Below, piece after piece: positions 46,048-55,642 of a stretch of DNA of 64,000 nt. The notes beneath the pieces were generated by a model. It searched no databases. It was not told where the DNA came from and was given only the letters and a program-made list of their open reading frames with translations. Each line of letters starts with the position of its first letter. The stretch's first letter is position 1. A program made the position numbers and the translations under genes. Origin of the DNA: an uncultured Mycoplasmatota bacterium (GTDB lineage: Bacteria > Bacillota_I > Bacilli_A > RF39 > UBA660). Where the stretch lies: NCBI GenBank assembly GCA_947165285.1, contig CAMUZS010000002.1, positions 182,377 to 246,376 on the forward strand, written 5' to 3'.

Positions 46048-47383
46048 ATATCCAATTGTTCCAAATAATATAACTGTTCATATGGGAAAACCAGATGATA
46101 ATGTCAAGGATATAACAATTTCATTTACTGATTATATAGCTAATGTTGCATCAAATGAATTATATCCTACATGGCCAACTAATGCGTTAATTGCTAATAT
46201 TTATGCTATTATATCTTTTGCATTAAATAGAATATATAATGAATGGTATAGGTCAAAAGGTTATAATTTTGATATTACTTCTTCACCTATATATGACCAA
46301 GCATATGTTGAAAATAAATCGACATATGAAAATATAGATAATATAGTAACTGATATTTTCAATAATTATATAGTTAAAGGAAATCAAGTTCAGCCATATT
46401 TTACTACATATTGTGATGGTAGAAAAACCACTTGTAATGGTCTTTCACAATGGGGAAGTGTATCTCTTGCAAACCAAGGAAAAACACCACTTCAGATACT
46501 ACAATATTATTATGGTTCAGATATTAAAATATTTGAAAATGCTCCAGTTGGTGATATGAAAGAAGGTTATCCAGGTCAACCTGTTGGAATTGGATATGTT
46601 GGAAATCCGGTTCTAGCTATTCAAAGAGATTTGAGAAGAATTAGACAAAATTATCCTGCAATTCCTTCAATTACATCTACACTTGGAATATATGATGATG
46701 AAACACAATTAGCAGTTAAAAAATTTCAAGAAATATTTTCATTACCTATTACTGGAGTTGTAGATAAAGCTACATGGTATAAAATAAAATATGTTTATAA
46801 TAGTGTTAAAAAATTAGGAGATCTTTATTCAGAAGGATTAACAGCTGATGATGTAACATTTTTATATGCAGATGAACTAAAATATGGTAATACGGGTATT
46901 GAAGTAGAATACATTCATTATTTTTTAGATGCAATTGCATTTTTAGATAAAGATATTCCAAGACTTCCTACTAATTCAATTTATACAAATAATACCCAAA
47001 CTATGGTTAAAGCTTTTCAAAACAAATATAATTTACCAGTAACAGGCATATTTACATATAGTGATTGGACAGTTTTAAAAGATGCATATAGAAAAATATT
47101 AAAATCTTTTCCAAGTGAATATCAAACATTTATTAATGAATTATATCCTGATTATTTTTTAACAAAAGGAATGGTTAGTGAAGATGTAAGGAGATTTCAA
47201 AAATTCTTACTTAAAATATGTAAATATGATAAGTCTATACCTGGAGTAAGAGTCAATGGTGTATTTGATGATCTAACTGAAAAATCTGTTTATAAATTAC
47301 AAGAAGATTACGGATTTGATTTAAATGGTATAGTTGGGCCACTTTTATGGAGAAAAGTAGTGGAATTATCAAAAAGAGCATAA
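46037..47383 (+). CDS. SleC-like spore cortex-lytic protein with three PG-binding domains
   Basis: The 448-residue protein begins MALRYPIVPNNITVHMGKP, typical of the SleC catalytic part. It has the segment NALIANIYAIISFALNRIYNEWY with a conserved E, and YCDGRKTTCNGLSQWGSVSL, related to the SpoIID/lytic transglycosylase fold. Three peptidoglycan-binding domains follow (about 195-255, 285-345, 378-440). SleC degrades cortex during germination. No signal peptide is seen, consistent with synthesis in the mother cell. It overlaps the previous gene by 11 bases in another frame. Confidence 0.85.
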   Translation: MALRYPIVPNNITVHMGKPDDNVKDITISFTDYIANVASNELYPTWPTNALIANIYAIISFALNRIYNEWYRSKGYNFDITSSPIYDQAYVENKSTYENIDNIVTDIFNNYIVKGNQVQPYFTTYCDGRKTTCNGLSQWGSVSLANQGKTPLQILQYYYGSDIKIFENAPVGDMKEGYPGQPVGIGYVGNPVLAIQRDLRRIRQNYPAIPSITSTLGIYDDETQLAVKKFQEIFSLPITGVVDKATWYKIKYVYNSVKKLGDLYSEGLTADDVTFLYADELKYGNTGIEVEYIHYFLDAIAFLDKDIPRLPTNSIYTNNTQTMVKAFQNKYNLPVTGIFTYSDWTVLKDAYRKILKSFPSEYQTFINELYPDYFLTKGMVSEDVRRFQKFLLKICKYDKSIPGVRVNGVFDDLTEKSVYKLQEDYGFDLNGIVGPLLWRKVVELSKRA

Positions 47384-47391
47384 AATAATAA

Positions 47392-47420
47392 ATTAATCAC
47401 ATAATAATATTGTGATTAAT
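47392..47420 (+). promoter_or_regulatory. Hairpin ending at the M18 gene start codon
   Basis: ATTAATCACA (47392-47401) and TGTGATTAAT (47411-47420) form a 10-bp stem with a 9-nt loop. It ends at the base before the ATG at 47421. No T run follows in the plus direction, and no ribosome site is seen, so it looks like a translational or RNA-stability element, or a poor terminator. Confidence 0.5.
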
Positions 47421-48695
47421 ATGAATAAAAATAGCTTTAATAATGAATTATTAGATTTTATAAATAAATCTACTTGCTCATTTACTTGTATTGATGAAAT
47501 TAAGAAAATACTAAACAAAAATGGTTATAAACAATTATTAGAAACTGATAAATGGCAATTAAATGCAAATAAATATTATATTATAAGAAATGATGCATCA
47601 ATCATAGCTTTTGAAATTCCAAAGAATAAAGCAAAATCTTTTTCTATAATAACAACTCATTCTGATACTCCGTCTTTACTTTTAAAACCAGACGGAAATT
47701 ATATAAAAGATAATTATTTAAAACATAATATAATGCCATATGGAGGTTTATTAAATTATGGTTGGTTAGATCATCCATTATCATTAGCAGGAAGAATTAT
47801 TATTAAAAATAATAATAAATTGTATACCAAAATAGTTGATTATAAAAAACCATGTCTTATAGTACCTAGTGTAGCTATACATCAAAATGATTCTGCTAAT
47901 TCTAACTTAGATATAAATATGCAAGTCGATTTACAACCAATTTTATCTATTACTAATAATAAAAATGTTTGGCAAAAAATATTAAAAAAATTATCAAATG
48001 AGTTTATAATTGATTATGATTTATATGCATATAACCCCGAATCTCCAAAATTAATTGGAGAGAAGAAAGAATTATTAATATCTCCTAGAATTGATAATAT
48101 AACTAGTGTATTTTCTGCTCTACAAAGTTTTATTAACACTAAATCTAATAATATTAAAGTAATGTGTAGTTTTAATACAGAAGAGATAGGAAGTTTAACC
48201 ATAGATGGTGCAGATAGTAATTTTTTAATAGATATCTTAAAAAAAATAGCAGCAAATTTAGACATGGATATCACTTCTACTTTAGCTAATTCTTTTATTA
48301 TAAATTCTGATAATACCCACGCTGTTCATCCTAATCATAGTGAATATAGTGATGACACGGGAAAGCTATTTTTAAATAAGGGATTTGCAATAATAAAAGA
48401 GGAACAATCAACAACTAATGCATTATCATCATCGATTATAAAAACAATATGTGATTCAAATAATATAAAGTATCAAAACTCAACATCTAAAAATGATTTA
48501 TCTAGTGGTTCTACTCTAAGTGCAATCAGCTTAAGACATGTTTCAGTTTTGTCATTAGATGTTGGTATAGCTCAACTTGCGATGCATTCATCTGTAGAAA
48601 TTTGTTCAATTAATGATATATTTGAATTATATAAAATGATGAGTTTGTTTTATAAAACAATAATTAATAGAAAAGGAAATAATATATCATTTTGA
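47421..48695 (+). CDS. M18 family aminopeptidase
   Basis: M18 enzymes are dodecameric zinc aminopeptidases that remove N-terminal acidic or aliphatic residues. The 424-residue protein has THSDTPSLLLKP, FNTEEIGS, SDNTHAVHPN, and the late AMHSSVE motif, all metal or active-site segments of the family. It is cytosolic. It starts right after a hairpin with no clear Shine-Dalgarno; an in-frame GTG at 47412 is inside that hairpin. It ends with TGA, evidence for standard stop use. Confidence 0.9.
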   Translation: MNKNSFNNELLDFINKSTCSFTCIDEIKKILNKNGYKQLLETDKWQLNANKYYIIRNDASIIAFEIPKNKAKSFSIITTHSDTPSLLLKPDGNYIKDNYLKHNIMPYGGLLNYGWLDHPLSLAGRIIIKNNNKLYTKIVDYKKPCLIVPSVAIHQNDSANSNLDINMQVDLQPILSITNNKNVWQKILKKLSNEFIIDYDLYAYNPESPKLIGEKKELLISPRIDNITSVFSALQSFINTKSNNIKVMCSFNTEEIGSLTIDGADSNFLIDILKKIAANLDMDITSTLANSFIINSDNTHAVHPNHSEYSDDTGKLFLNKGFAIIKEEQSTTNALSSSIIKTICDSNNIKYQNSTSKNDLSSGSTLSAISLRHVSVLSLDVGIAQLAMHSSVEICSINDIFELYKMMSLFYKTIINRKGNNISF

Positions 48696-48696
48696 A

Positions 48697-48728
48697 AAAG
48701 ATTAATAAGTATTAATCTTTTTTTTTAT
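48697..48728 (+). terminator. Terminator after the M18 gene
   Basis: AAAGATTAAT (48697-48706) and ATTAATCTTT (48711-48720) pair with a 4-nt loop, followed by a T run. TATAAT at 48734-48739 follows, probably for the lipid operon. Confidence 0.85.
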
Positions 48729-48793
48729 TATGTTATAATTATTAAAAGTATTTAAATATAAGCATATACTTTATTAACATATGAGGTGAATAC

Positions 48794-49363
48794 ATGCAAG
48801 ATACAATTTTATATAAATTATTAAGACCATTATTAAAAGTCTTTACTAAATTATTTATTAGACCTAAATTTATTGGATTAGAAAACATTCCTAAGAATGG
48901 TAGTTTTATTTTAGCAGGAAATCATATTAGTAATTTAGATTGTCTATTATTAATAAGTTCGACTAAAAGATGTATTCATTTTTTAGCAAAAGATTCTTTA
49001 TGGCGTGGATTAAAAAAGATTATTTTTTCAAATCTTGGATTAATACCAGTTAATAGAAAAACAAAAGATCATAGTGCACTTTTCTTAGCTGAAAAGTATT
49101 TAAAAAATAAAATGGTAATTGGAATATTTCCAGAAGGAACAACCCAAAAAGGAAGAGGATTATTACCATTTAAAAAAGGTACTGTAAAAATGGCAATAGA
49201 TACTAATACTAAGATTATACCGTTTGTAATTATTGGAAAATATAGGCTATTATTTAATAATTTAATTATAAAATTTGGAAAACCTTTTTCTGTAAAAACA
49301 ACAGATGTTAATAAAGAAAATGAAAAATTAAGAAATCTTATTATAAAAATGATGGAGGAATAA
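48794..49363 (+). CDS. plsC: 1-acyl-glycerol-3-phosphate acyltransferase (PlsC), first copy
   Basis: PlsC adds the second acyl chain to make phosphatidic acid. The 189-residue protein has the catalytic NHISNLDC (HX4D) and the FPEGTTQ glycerol-phosphate motif. It starts a four-gene lipid/surface operon; the acyl-CoA synthetase gene begins one base after its stop. Confidence 0.9.
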   Translation: MQDTILYKLLRPLLKVFTKLFIRPKFIGLENIPKNGSFILAGNHISNLDCLLLISSTKRCIHFLAKDSLWRGLKKIIFSNLGLIPVNRKTKDHSALFLAEKYLKNKMVIGIFPEGTTQKGRGLLPFKKGTVKMAIDTNTKIIPFVIIGKYRLLFNNLIIKFGKPFSVKTTDVNKENEKLRNLIIKMMEE

Positions 49364-49364
49364 A

Positions 49365-51098
49365 ATGAGTCTATTTGATTTATTTAGGAGAAAGAAAAAA
49401 ATAGCTGCTCCTTGGGCAAAATATTATAATAAAAGTGAGCTGTTATATAAAATTCCAGATATAAGCATGTATGATCAAGTTTATAAATCATATAAAAAAT
49501 ATCCAAATAATATTGCTATTTCTTATATGGGAAGAAAAACTAAATATAAAGATTTAATAAAAAAAATTGATATTATTGCTAAAGGATTTTATAATTTAGG
49601 AATAAAAAAGGGTGATATAGTTACGATATTGCTTCCTAATATTCCGGAATGTCTTATTAGTTTATATGCACTAAATAAAATAGGTGCAATTGCTAATATG
49701 ACCCATCCATTATCTGCTGAAGAAGAAATAAAAGACACTTTATTATCAACAGAAAGTAAATATCTAATTATATATGATGCACAATATAAAAAAATTAAAA
49801 ATTTTATAAAAGAAATAAAAATGAAAAAAGTAATATTTGTAAGTCCAAGTGATTCACTTGGAATGTTAAAATATATTGCTTATAATATTTCCCAAATTAA
49901 CAAATTTGAACATCATCCATTAGATAAATTATTTATAAATTGGAATGAATTCTATATAAAATCTAAATATAAAAAAGAATTTAAAAAAATTAATTACGGA
50001 AAGAACACTCCATCAGTTATATTACATTCCGGTGGAACATCTGGAAAACCAAAAAATGTAGTGATTCAAAATAGAGCTTTTATATTTGCTTCTTATGCAG
50101 AAAAAATAGATTTAATAAGATTAACACCAGGAGATTCAGCTCTTGCTATAATGCCAAATTTTCATGGTTTTGGATTATCTGTTCTAATGCATACACCTCT
50201 AGCTCTTGGTTGTACTACTATATTAGTACCAAAATTTAATTCAAAAAGATTTGATACTCTATTTAAAAAAGAAAAACCAACATGTGTTTTAGGTGTACCA
50301 ACATTATTTGAGGCACTTATAAAATCAGAAAATGAAAAAAATCTAGATTTATCATTTTTAAAATATGCAATAAGTGGCGGTGATATTTTATCAAAAAAAT
50401 TAGAAAATAAAATTAATGATTATTTAACTTCTCATAACTCTACTGCTAAGATAACACAAGGTTATGGATTATCAGAAGCATTAGCTTGTGTTACTATGGC
50501 CCATGATCATGTTAATAAATCGGGTTCAGTTGGTATTCCTTTAGCAGGAAATCATATAAAGATAATAGATCCCGCTACTAGAAAATCAGTTAAATCTAAT
50601 GAAACTGGAGAAATAGTAATTAATTCTAAAGCATTGATGATGGGATATTTAAACGAAGAAGGCGAAACTAATGATGCTTTACAAATTCATGATGATGGTC
50701 ATATTTGGCTTCATACTGGTGATTTAGGATATATGGATAAAGACGGATTTTTATTTTATAAAGGTAGATTAAAAAGAATGATAATAACAAGTGGATATAA
50801 TGTATATCCATCTCATATTGAAGAGATTATTGAATCTCATCCAGCTGTACTTCAATGTAGTGTTGTTGGAATACCTCATCCTTATAAACAACAAGTACCA
50901 AAAGCATTTGTAGTTTTAAATGATGGGTATCATACTTTATTTATAAAAAAAGAATTAAAAGAATATTGTGAAAAAAAATTAGCCAAATATATGGTACCTT
51001 CTGATATAATAATAAGAAAAAGATTACCTAAAACAAAATTAGGTAAGGTTGATTTTCAAAAATTAAAAGAAGATATCGGAGATGATGATAATGAATAA
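49365..51098 (+). CDS. Long-chain acyl-CoA/ACP synthetase (AMP-forming)
   Basis: ANL-family enzymes activate a fatty acid with ATP to acyl-AMP and then pass it to CoA or ACP. The 577-residue protein has the P-loop LHSGGTSGKPKNVV, GYGLSEA (A5), HTGDLGYMDKDGFL (A7), GRLKRMIITSGYNVYP (A8) and the C-terminal lysine in KTKLGKVDF (A10). Lying between two acyltransferases, it probably feeds exogenous fatty acids into membrane lipids. Confidence 0.92.
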   Translation: MSLFDLFRRKKKIAAPWAKYYNKSELLYKIPDISMYDQVYKSYKKYPNNIAISYMGRKTKYKDLIKKIDIIAKGFYNLGIKKGDIVTILLPNIPECLISLYALNKIGAIANMTHPLSAEEEIKDTLLSTESKYLIIYDAQYKKIKNFIKEIKMKKVIFVSPSDSLGMLKYIAYNISQINKFEHHPLDKLFINWNEFYIKSKYKKEFKKINYGKNTPSVILHSGGTSGKPKNVVIQNRAFIFASYAEKIDLIRLTPGDSALAIMPNFHGFGLSVLMHTPLALGCTTILVPKFNSKRFDTLFKKEKPTCVLGVPTLFEALIKSENEKNLDLSFLKYAISGGDILSKKLENKINDYLTSHNSTAKITQGYGLSEALACVTMAHDHVNKSGSVGIPLAGNHIKIIDPATRKSVKSNETGEIVINSKALMMGYLNEEGETNDALQIHDDGHIWLHTGDLGYMDKDGFLFYKGRLKRMIITSGYNVYPSHIEEIIESHPAVLQCSVVGIPHPYKQQVPKAFVVLNDGYHTLFIKKELKEYCEKKLAKYMVPSDIIIRKRLPKTKLGKVDFQKLKEDIGDDDNE

Positions 51099-51690
51099 GA
51101 AAATTCCATTTCTATATAAGTTTGGAAGATTTCTTTTAGGTCCAATTTTTAAATTTTATTATAATCCTAAAATTATTAACAAAGAATTTATCCTAAAAAA
51201 TGGCCCAATAATAATAGCTGGAAATCATAAACATTTATATGATCAATGTTTAACTATTATTGCCACTAAAAGAGGAATTCATTATATGGCTAAAAAAGAA
51301 TATTTTGATAATAAAAAAATAGCTTGGTTTTTTAGAGGAACAGGATGCATTAGTGTTGATAGAAAAAATAAAGATCCTCAGGCAGTTAATCTTGCGTTAA
51401 AGGTATTAAAAGATAATGGAGCAATTGGAATATTTCCAGAAGGAACTAGAAATAGAACAAAAGATATTTTACTTCCATTTAAATTTGGAGCAGTATCTAT
51501 GGCAAAAAAAACAGATGCATCAATTGTGCCATTTGCAATAACAGGTGATTATAAATTTAGAAGTAAAAATTTAACTATAAGATATGGAAAGCCTTTTAAA
51601 GTCAATGATATGTCTTTAGAAGAAGCTAACAATAAATTATATAAAGAAGTAGAAAAACTAATTAAACAAAACTTAAAAGAAAACAAATAA
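51091..51690 (+). CDS. PlsC-like acyltransferase, second copy
   Basis: The 199-residue protein has the acyltransferase motifs NHKHLYDQ (HX4D) and FPEGTRNRTK. It overlaps the synthetase stop by 8 bases (ATGAATAA). GGAG at 51078-51081 favours the ATG at 51091 over those at 51082 and 51085. It is a divergent paralogue of the first plsC, so the two may differ in acyl acceptor or position. Confidence 0.9.
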   Translation: MNKKIPFLYKFGRFLLGPIFKFYYNPKIINKEFILKNGPIIIAGNHKHLYDQCLTIIATKRGIHYMAKKEYFDNKKIAWFFRGTGCISVDRKNKDPQAVNLALKVLKDNGAIGIFPEGTRNRTKDILLPFKFGAVSMAKKTDASIVPFAITGDYKFRSKNLTIRYGKPFKVNDMSLEEANNKLYKEVEKLIKQNLKENK

Positions 51691-51700
51691 GAGGTAGAAT

Positions 51701-52807
51701 ATGAAAGTAATAATGATTGCACCAAATACAAAAACATTTATTAATTTTAGATTAGATTTGATAAAAGAAATAATAAAAAAAGGACATAAAGTAGTAGCTG
51801 TTATTCCTGAAGAAGATGAAAAAAATATATTAAAAAATGAAGGAGTAGATACTATTAGGGTTGATTTAGATAAGAATTCTAAATCTATATTTAAAAATCT
51901 TAAATATTATTTTGATCTAAAAAAAATAATTAAAAGAGAAAATCCAGATATTGTTTTTTCATATACAATAAAGCCAATAATATTTGGATCACTTGCTGCT
52001 AAAAAAGCTAAGGTTAAAAATATATATTCTATGTTATCAGGACTTGGTTATATATATACAAATAATGACTTTAAAACAAAAATTATAAGAGCTATTTGTT
52101 CTATATTATACAAAAAATCACTTAAGTATAATAAAAAAGTAATATTTCAAAATATTGATGATAAAAATGAATTTATAAAAAGAAAGTATTTAAATGCAAG
52201 CAAGTGTGAAGTAGTAGATGGTTCAGGAGTAAATTTAGATAAATATAAAAGAATAAAATTACCAAAGGAAAATACATTTTTAATGATATCAAGAGGTATT
52301 ATACAAAAAGGAGTAAGAGAATATTTTTTAGCTGCAAGACTTGTTAAATCTAAATATCCAAATTCAAAATTTATATATATTCAATCAGATGATAAAACTC
52401 CAATTACACTAAAATATAAATTTATAAAAAAATTTATAGATAATGAAATCATTGAATATCATAAAGATGTTGATAATGTACTTGATTATTATAAACAAGC
52501 CAAAATATTTGTATTACCATCATATTATGGTGAAGGAATTCCAAGAGTATTACTAGAATCTTTATCATGTGGACTTCCAATTATAACTACAAACAATGTT
52601 GGTTGTAAAGAAGTAATAAACAATGAAAAAAACGGCTTTTTGGTACCAATTCAAGATTATCAAGAATTAGCAGAAAAAATTATATATATAATTGAAAATC
52701 CTAAAATAATAGAAAAAATGTCAGATGAAAGTTATAAATATTGTAAACAAAGATTTGATGTTAAAATTATAAATAAAAAAATGTTACAAATTTTAGAAAT
52801 AAAATAA
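51701..52807 (+). CDS. GT4-family glycosyltransferase
   Basis: This 368-residue retaining glycosyltransferase has the GT-B fold: an N-terminal domain with NTKTFINFRLDLIKEI and IVFSYTIKPIIFGSLAA, and a C-terminal domain with MISRGIIQKGVREYFLAA and the E-x7-E-type donor site YGEGIPRVLLESLSCGLP. It resembles capsule or exopolysaccharide galactosyl/N-acetylhexosaminyltransferases. It begins 11 bases after the second plsC, so it may make a glycolipid or surface glycan; substrate unknown. Confidence 0.85.
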   Translation: MKVIMIAPNTKTFINFRLDLIKEIIKKGHKVVAVIPEEDEKNILKNEGVDTIRVDLDKNSKSIFKNLKYYFDLKKIIKRENPDIVFSYTIKPIIFGSLAAKKAKVKNIYSMLSGLGYIYTNNDFKTKIIRAICSILYKKSLKYNKKVIFQNIDDKNEFIKRKYLNASKCEVVDGSGVNLDKYKRIKLPKENTFLMISRGIIQKGVREYFLAARLVKSKYPNSKFIYIQSDDKTPITLKYKFIKKFIDNEIIEYHKDVDNVLDYYKQAKIFVLPSYYGEGIPRVLLESLSCGLPIITTNNVGCKEVINNEKNGFLVPIQDYQELAEKIIYIIENPKIIEKMSDESYKYCKQRFDVKIINKKMLQILEIK

Positions 52808-52829
52808 TTAAAAATAAGTATAATTTAAT

Positions 52830-53459
52830 ATGAGAAAAATTATATTTATTTTTTTATTATGTTCAATTTTATTTATATCTTCAGTTACTGCATCTCTTCC
52901 TTTAACAGGTAAAAAAATAGTAATTGACCCAGGTCATGGTTCTAAAGATGTTGGAACATCATATAATAATATTTATGAAAAAGATATAAATTTATCAATA
53001 TCAAAATTTTTAGAAAAAGAATTAATTAAAAACGGAGCTACTGTTATATTAACTAGAGAAGAAGATTATGATTTATCATCTCCAAATACTAATACTAGAA
53101 AGAAAAGTGATTTTGATAATAGAATAAAACTAATAAATGAATCTAAATCAAATTTGTATATTTCAATTCATATTAATAACTTAGATGATAAATCTTATTC
53201 TGGAGCACAAGTTTTTTATACAAATGATAATGAAAAATTAGCAAATACTTTGCAAATGGAATTAAATAAATTAACATATCCTAGAAGTATAAAAAAAATG
53301 CCTAATGTTTATATGTATGAAAAATTAAATATAAAAGGAGTATTAATAGAGTGTGGCTTTTTATCTAATACAAATGAAAGAAATAAATTAATAACAGAGA
53401 ATTATCAAATTCAATTAGCAAAAACTATTACTAATGGAATCATAAATTATTACAAATAA
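52830..53459 (+). CDS. cwlD: N-acetylmuramoyl-L-alanine amidase, CwlD-like
   Basis: Amidase_3 enzymes cut the sugar-peptide bond of peptidoglycan; CwlD does so for muramic-delta-lactam formation in the spore cortex. The 209-residue protein has an N-terminal signal peptide (about 1-21), zinc ligands H36 (DPGHGSKD), E50 and H114 (SIHIN), and catalytic E174 (LIECGF). It has no extra binding domain and is close to CwlD length. No Shine-Dalgarno is visible. The CwlD name is inferred from length and the spore context. Confidence 0.8.
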   Translation: MRKIIFIFLLCSILFISSVTASLPLTGKKIVIDPGHGSKDVGTSYNNIYEKDINLSISKFLEKELIKNGATVILTREEDYDLSSPNTNTRKKSDFDNRIKLINESKSNLYISIHINNLDDKSYSGAQVFYTNDNEKLANTLQMELNKLTYPRSIKKMPNVYMYEKLNIKGVLIECGFLSNTNERNKLITENYQIQLAKTITNGIINYYK

Positions 53460-53514
53460 AACATCTATCTTTTAATATTAAATTGTGTTATAATACCTTA
53501 TAATAGGTGATGAT

Positions 53515-54447
53515 ATGGAAAAGACTTTTAAAACATTAGACGAACAAATCAACATCCTAAAAGAAAAGGGATTAATAATAAGTGATTATAATAAAACAAA
53601 AGATATTTTGTTACGTGAAAATTACTTTTTTTTAATGGGATATAGACATATCTTTTTTAAAAGTGCTAAAGATAGAAATTTTATTCCAAATACTACATTT
53701 GATGAATTATATTCTATATTTAATTTTGATAGACAAATAAGAAATATCTTTTTTAAAAATATATTAATAGTAGAAAATAATGCTAAAAGTATATTTTCTT
53801 ATCAATTATCTAAAAATTATGGTTATAAAGAATCTGATTATTTAAATCCTAAAAATTTTAATAGAGATTCTAAAAAAAGAAAACAAGTAAATGATTTATT
53901 AAAGAAAATTCAAAGACAAATAAGAATTAATGGTGGACAACATACTGCTACAATGCATTATTTAAGTAATTATGGATTTTTGCCATTATGGATAGTAGTA
54001 AAAGTATTATCATTTGGTATTGTTTCTGAGTTATTCACAATACTAAAACAAGAAGATCAAGATTCTATAGCAAGTATTTATAATATTAGTGTAGATGATT
54101 TAATATTATATTTTCCAATACTTGCTAATTATAGAAATTTATGTGCTCATGAAGATTTATTATTTGATCATAGATCTCAAAGAACTATTCCAGATACAAA
54201 ATATCATACAATCTTAAATATTCCAAAAATGGATGGAGAATTTATTTATGGAAAAGATGATTTGTTTGCTCTAGTATTAGTTCTAAAAAGAGTATTAACT
54301 GATGATAAATTTCACCTGCTTATTCAAGAAATATCATATGAAATTGATATACTACAGGGAAAATTAAAAGTAATACCCATTAATAAAGTTTTAGATACTA
54401 TGGGATTTCCAAATAATTATAAAGATATATTAAGGACGGATGTATAA
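53515..54447 (+). CDS. Abi_2 (AbiD/AbiF-type) defence protein with HEPN motif
   Basis: Abi_2 proteins cause abortive infection against phages and are predicted HEPN ribonucleases. The 310-residue protein has the family start KTLDEQINILKEKGLII, LLRENYFFLMGYRHIF, FDRQIRNIFFKNIL, and the HEPN signature RNLCAHEDLLF (R-x4-H). An extended -10 (TGTTATAAT, to 53494) and AGGTGAT lie upstream. Its stop overlaps the htrA start (TAATG). An unrelated housekeeping context suggests capture of a defence gene. Confidence 0.85.
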   Translation: MEKTFKTLDEQINILKEKGLIISDYNKTKDILLRENYFFLMGYRHIFFKSAKDRNFIPNTTFDELYSIFNFDRQIRNIFFKNILIVENNAKSIFSYQLSKNYGYKESDYLNPKNFNRDSKKRKQVNDLLKKIQRQIRINGGQHTATMHYLSNYGFLPLWIVVKVLSFGIVSELFTILKQEDQDSIASIYNISVDDLILYFPILANYRNLCAHEDLLFDHRSQRTIPDTKYHTILNIPKMDGEFIYGKDDLFALVLVLKRVLTDDKFHLLIQEISYEIDILQGKLKVIPINKVLDTMGFPNNYKDILRTDV

Positions 54448-55562
54448 TGAAAGAAAATAATAATTTAAATCAAAAAGTAATATTATCAGTTTTTTTAACA
54501 CTATTTGCTGTAATTATAGGTGCTGTTGGAATGTATTTATTTATGATTTCTAGACCTGGTACAACAATAGTAAATAAATCTGAAAAAGAAGTAACAGTTA
54601 ATGAAAATGGAATAGCTGATGCTGTAGAAAAAGTATATGATTCAGTAGTTGTGGTTGAAGTTTATAATAATAATAAATTATATGGATCTGGATCAGGCTT
54701 TATATTTAAAAAAGATAATAATAAATATTATGTAATGACTAATAATCATGTTATAAAAGATTCTACATCAGTAAAAATATTATTATCTAATGATAAAAGC
54801 TATGATACAACATTAGTTGGATCTGATAAATATTTAGATATTGGAGTATTAGCTTTTGAAAGTAATGATGATTTAATGGTTTCTGAAATTGGATCTAGTG
54901 AAGATGCAAGAGTAGGAGATACAGTATTTACAGTTGGAGCACCAATAGATAGTAATATATTTTCTTGGACTGTAACAAGAGGTATACTATCTGGAAAGAA
55001 TAGACAAGTAAGTGTTAGTACTGATGATAATTCTTATATTGCTGATTATGTTAGAACAGCATTAACAACTGATGCAGTAATTAATTCGGGTAATTCAGGT
55101 GGACCTTTATGTAATTCAAATGGACAAATAATAGGAATTACAAATATGAAATTAGTTTCTACTGGAATTGAAGGAATGTCATTTGCAATTCCAATTGAAG
55201 ATGCTATGCAATATGCAGAAAAATTAATAAATGGAGAAGATGTTTCTAGACCAACTCTTGGAGTTTCATTAGCAGAATTATCACAAGCTAGTTTATTATA
55301 TTATAGATATAATATTAAAATACCTAATAATGTTGAAGAAGGTGTTGTCATAGTAGATGTAGTTGAAAAATCTTCAGCTGAAAAAGCTGGACTTCAACCT
55401 GGTGATGTAATATTATCTATAAACGATAATAAAGTTACTTCATTAGCAGAATTAAAATATGAATTATATAAATATAATAATGGTGATAAGATAAAGATTA
55501 AATATAATAGAGATGGCAAAGAAAAAGATGTAGAAACAATATTAAAAAAAATAAATGATTAG
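54447..55562 (+). CDS. htrA: Membrane-anchored HtrA/DegP-type serine protease
   Basis: HtrA is an envelope quality-control protease. The 371-residue protein has an N-terminal membrane anchor (about 11-33), a trypsin-like domain with the intact triad H101 (TNNHVI), D131 (YLDIGVL) and S217 (NSGNSGGP), and one PDZ domain (about 265-370). In Bacillus htrA (yycK) lies after walJ; here it has moved and is translationally coupled to the Abi_2 gene. Confidence 0.93.
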   Translation: MKENNNLNQKVILSVFLTLFAVIIGAVGMYLFMISRPGTTIVNKSEKEVTVNENGIADAVEKVYDSVVVVEVYNNNKLYGSGSGFIFKKDNNKYYVMTNNHVIKDSTSVKILLSNDKSYDTTLVGSDKYLDIGVLAFESNDDLMVSEIGSSEDARVGDTVFTVGAPIDSNIFSWTVTRGILSGKNRQVSVSTDDNSYIADYVRTALTTDAVINSGNSGGPLCNSNGQIIGITNMKLVSTGIEGMSFAIPIEDAMQYAEKLINGEDVSRPTLGVSLAELSQASLLYYRYNIKIPNNVEEGVVIVDVVEKSSAEKAGLQPGDVILSINDNKVTSLAELKYELYKYNNGDKIKIKYNRDGKEKDVETILKKIND

Positions 55563-55587
55563 ATCAAGATTTCTTGATCTTTTTTTA
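55561..55587 (+). terminator. Terminator after htrA
   Basis: AGATCAAG (55561-55568) and CTTGATCT (55573-55580) pair with a 4-nt loop, followed by T. Confidence 0.85.
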
Positions 55588-55642
55588 TTTAAAAAGGAAA
55601 TGGTAATAAAATAGATAATATATATAATAAGGGGGGATATTA

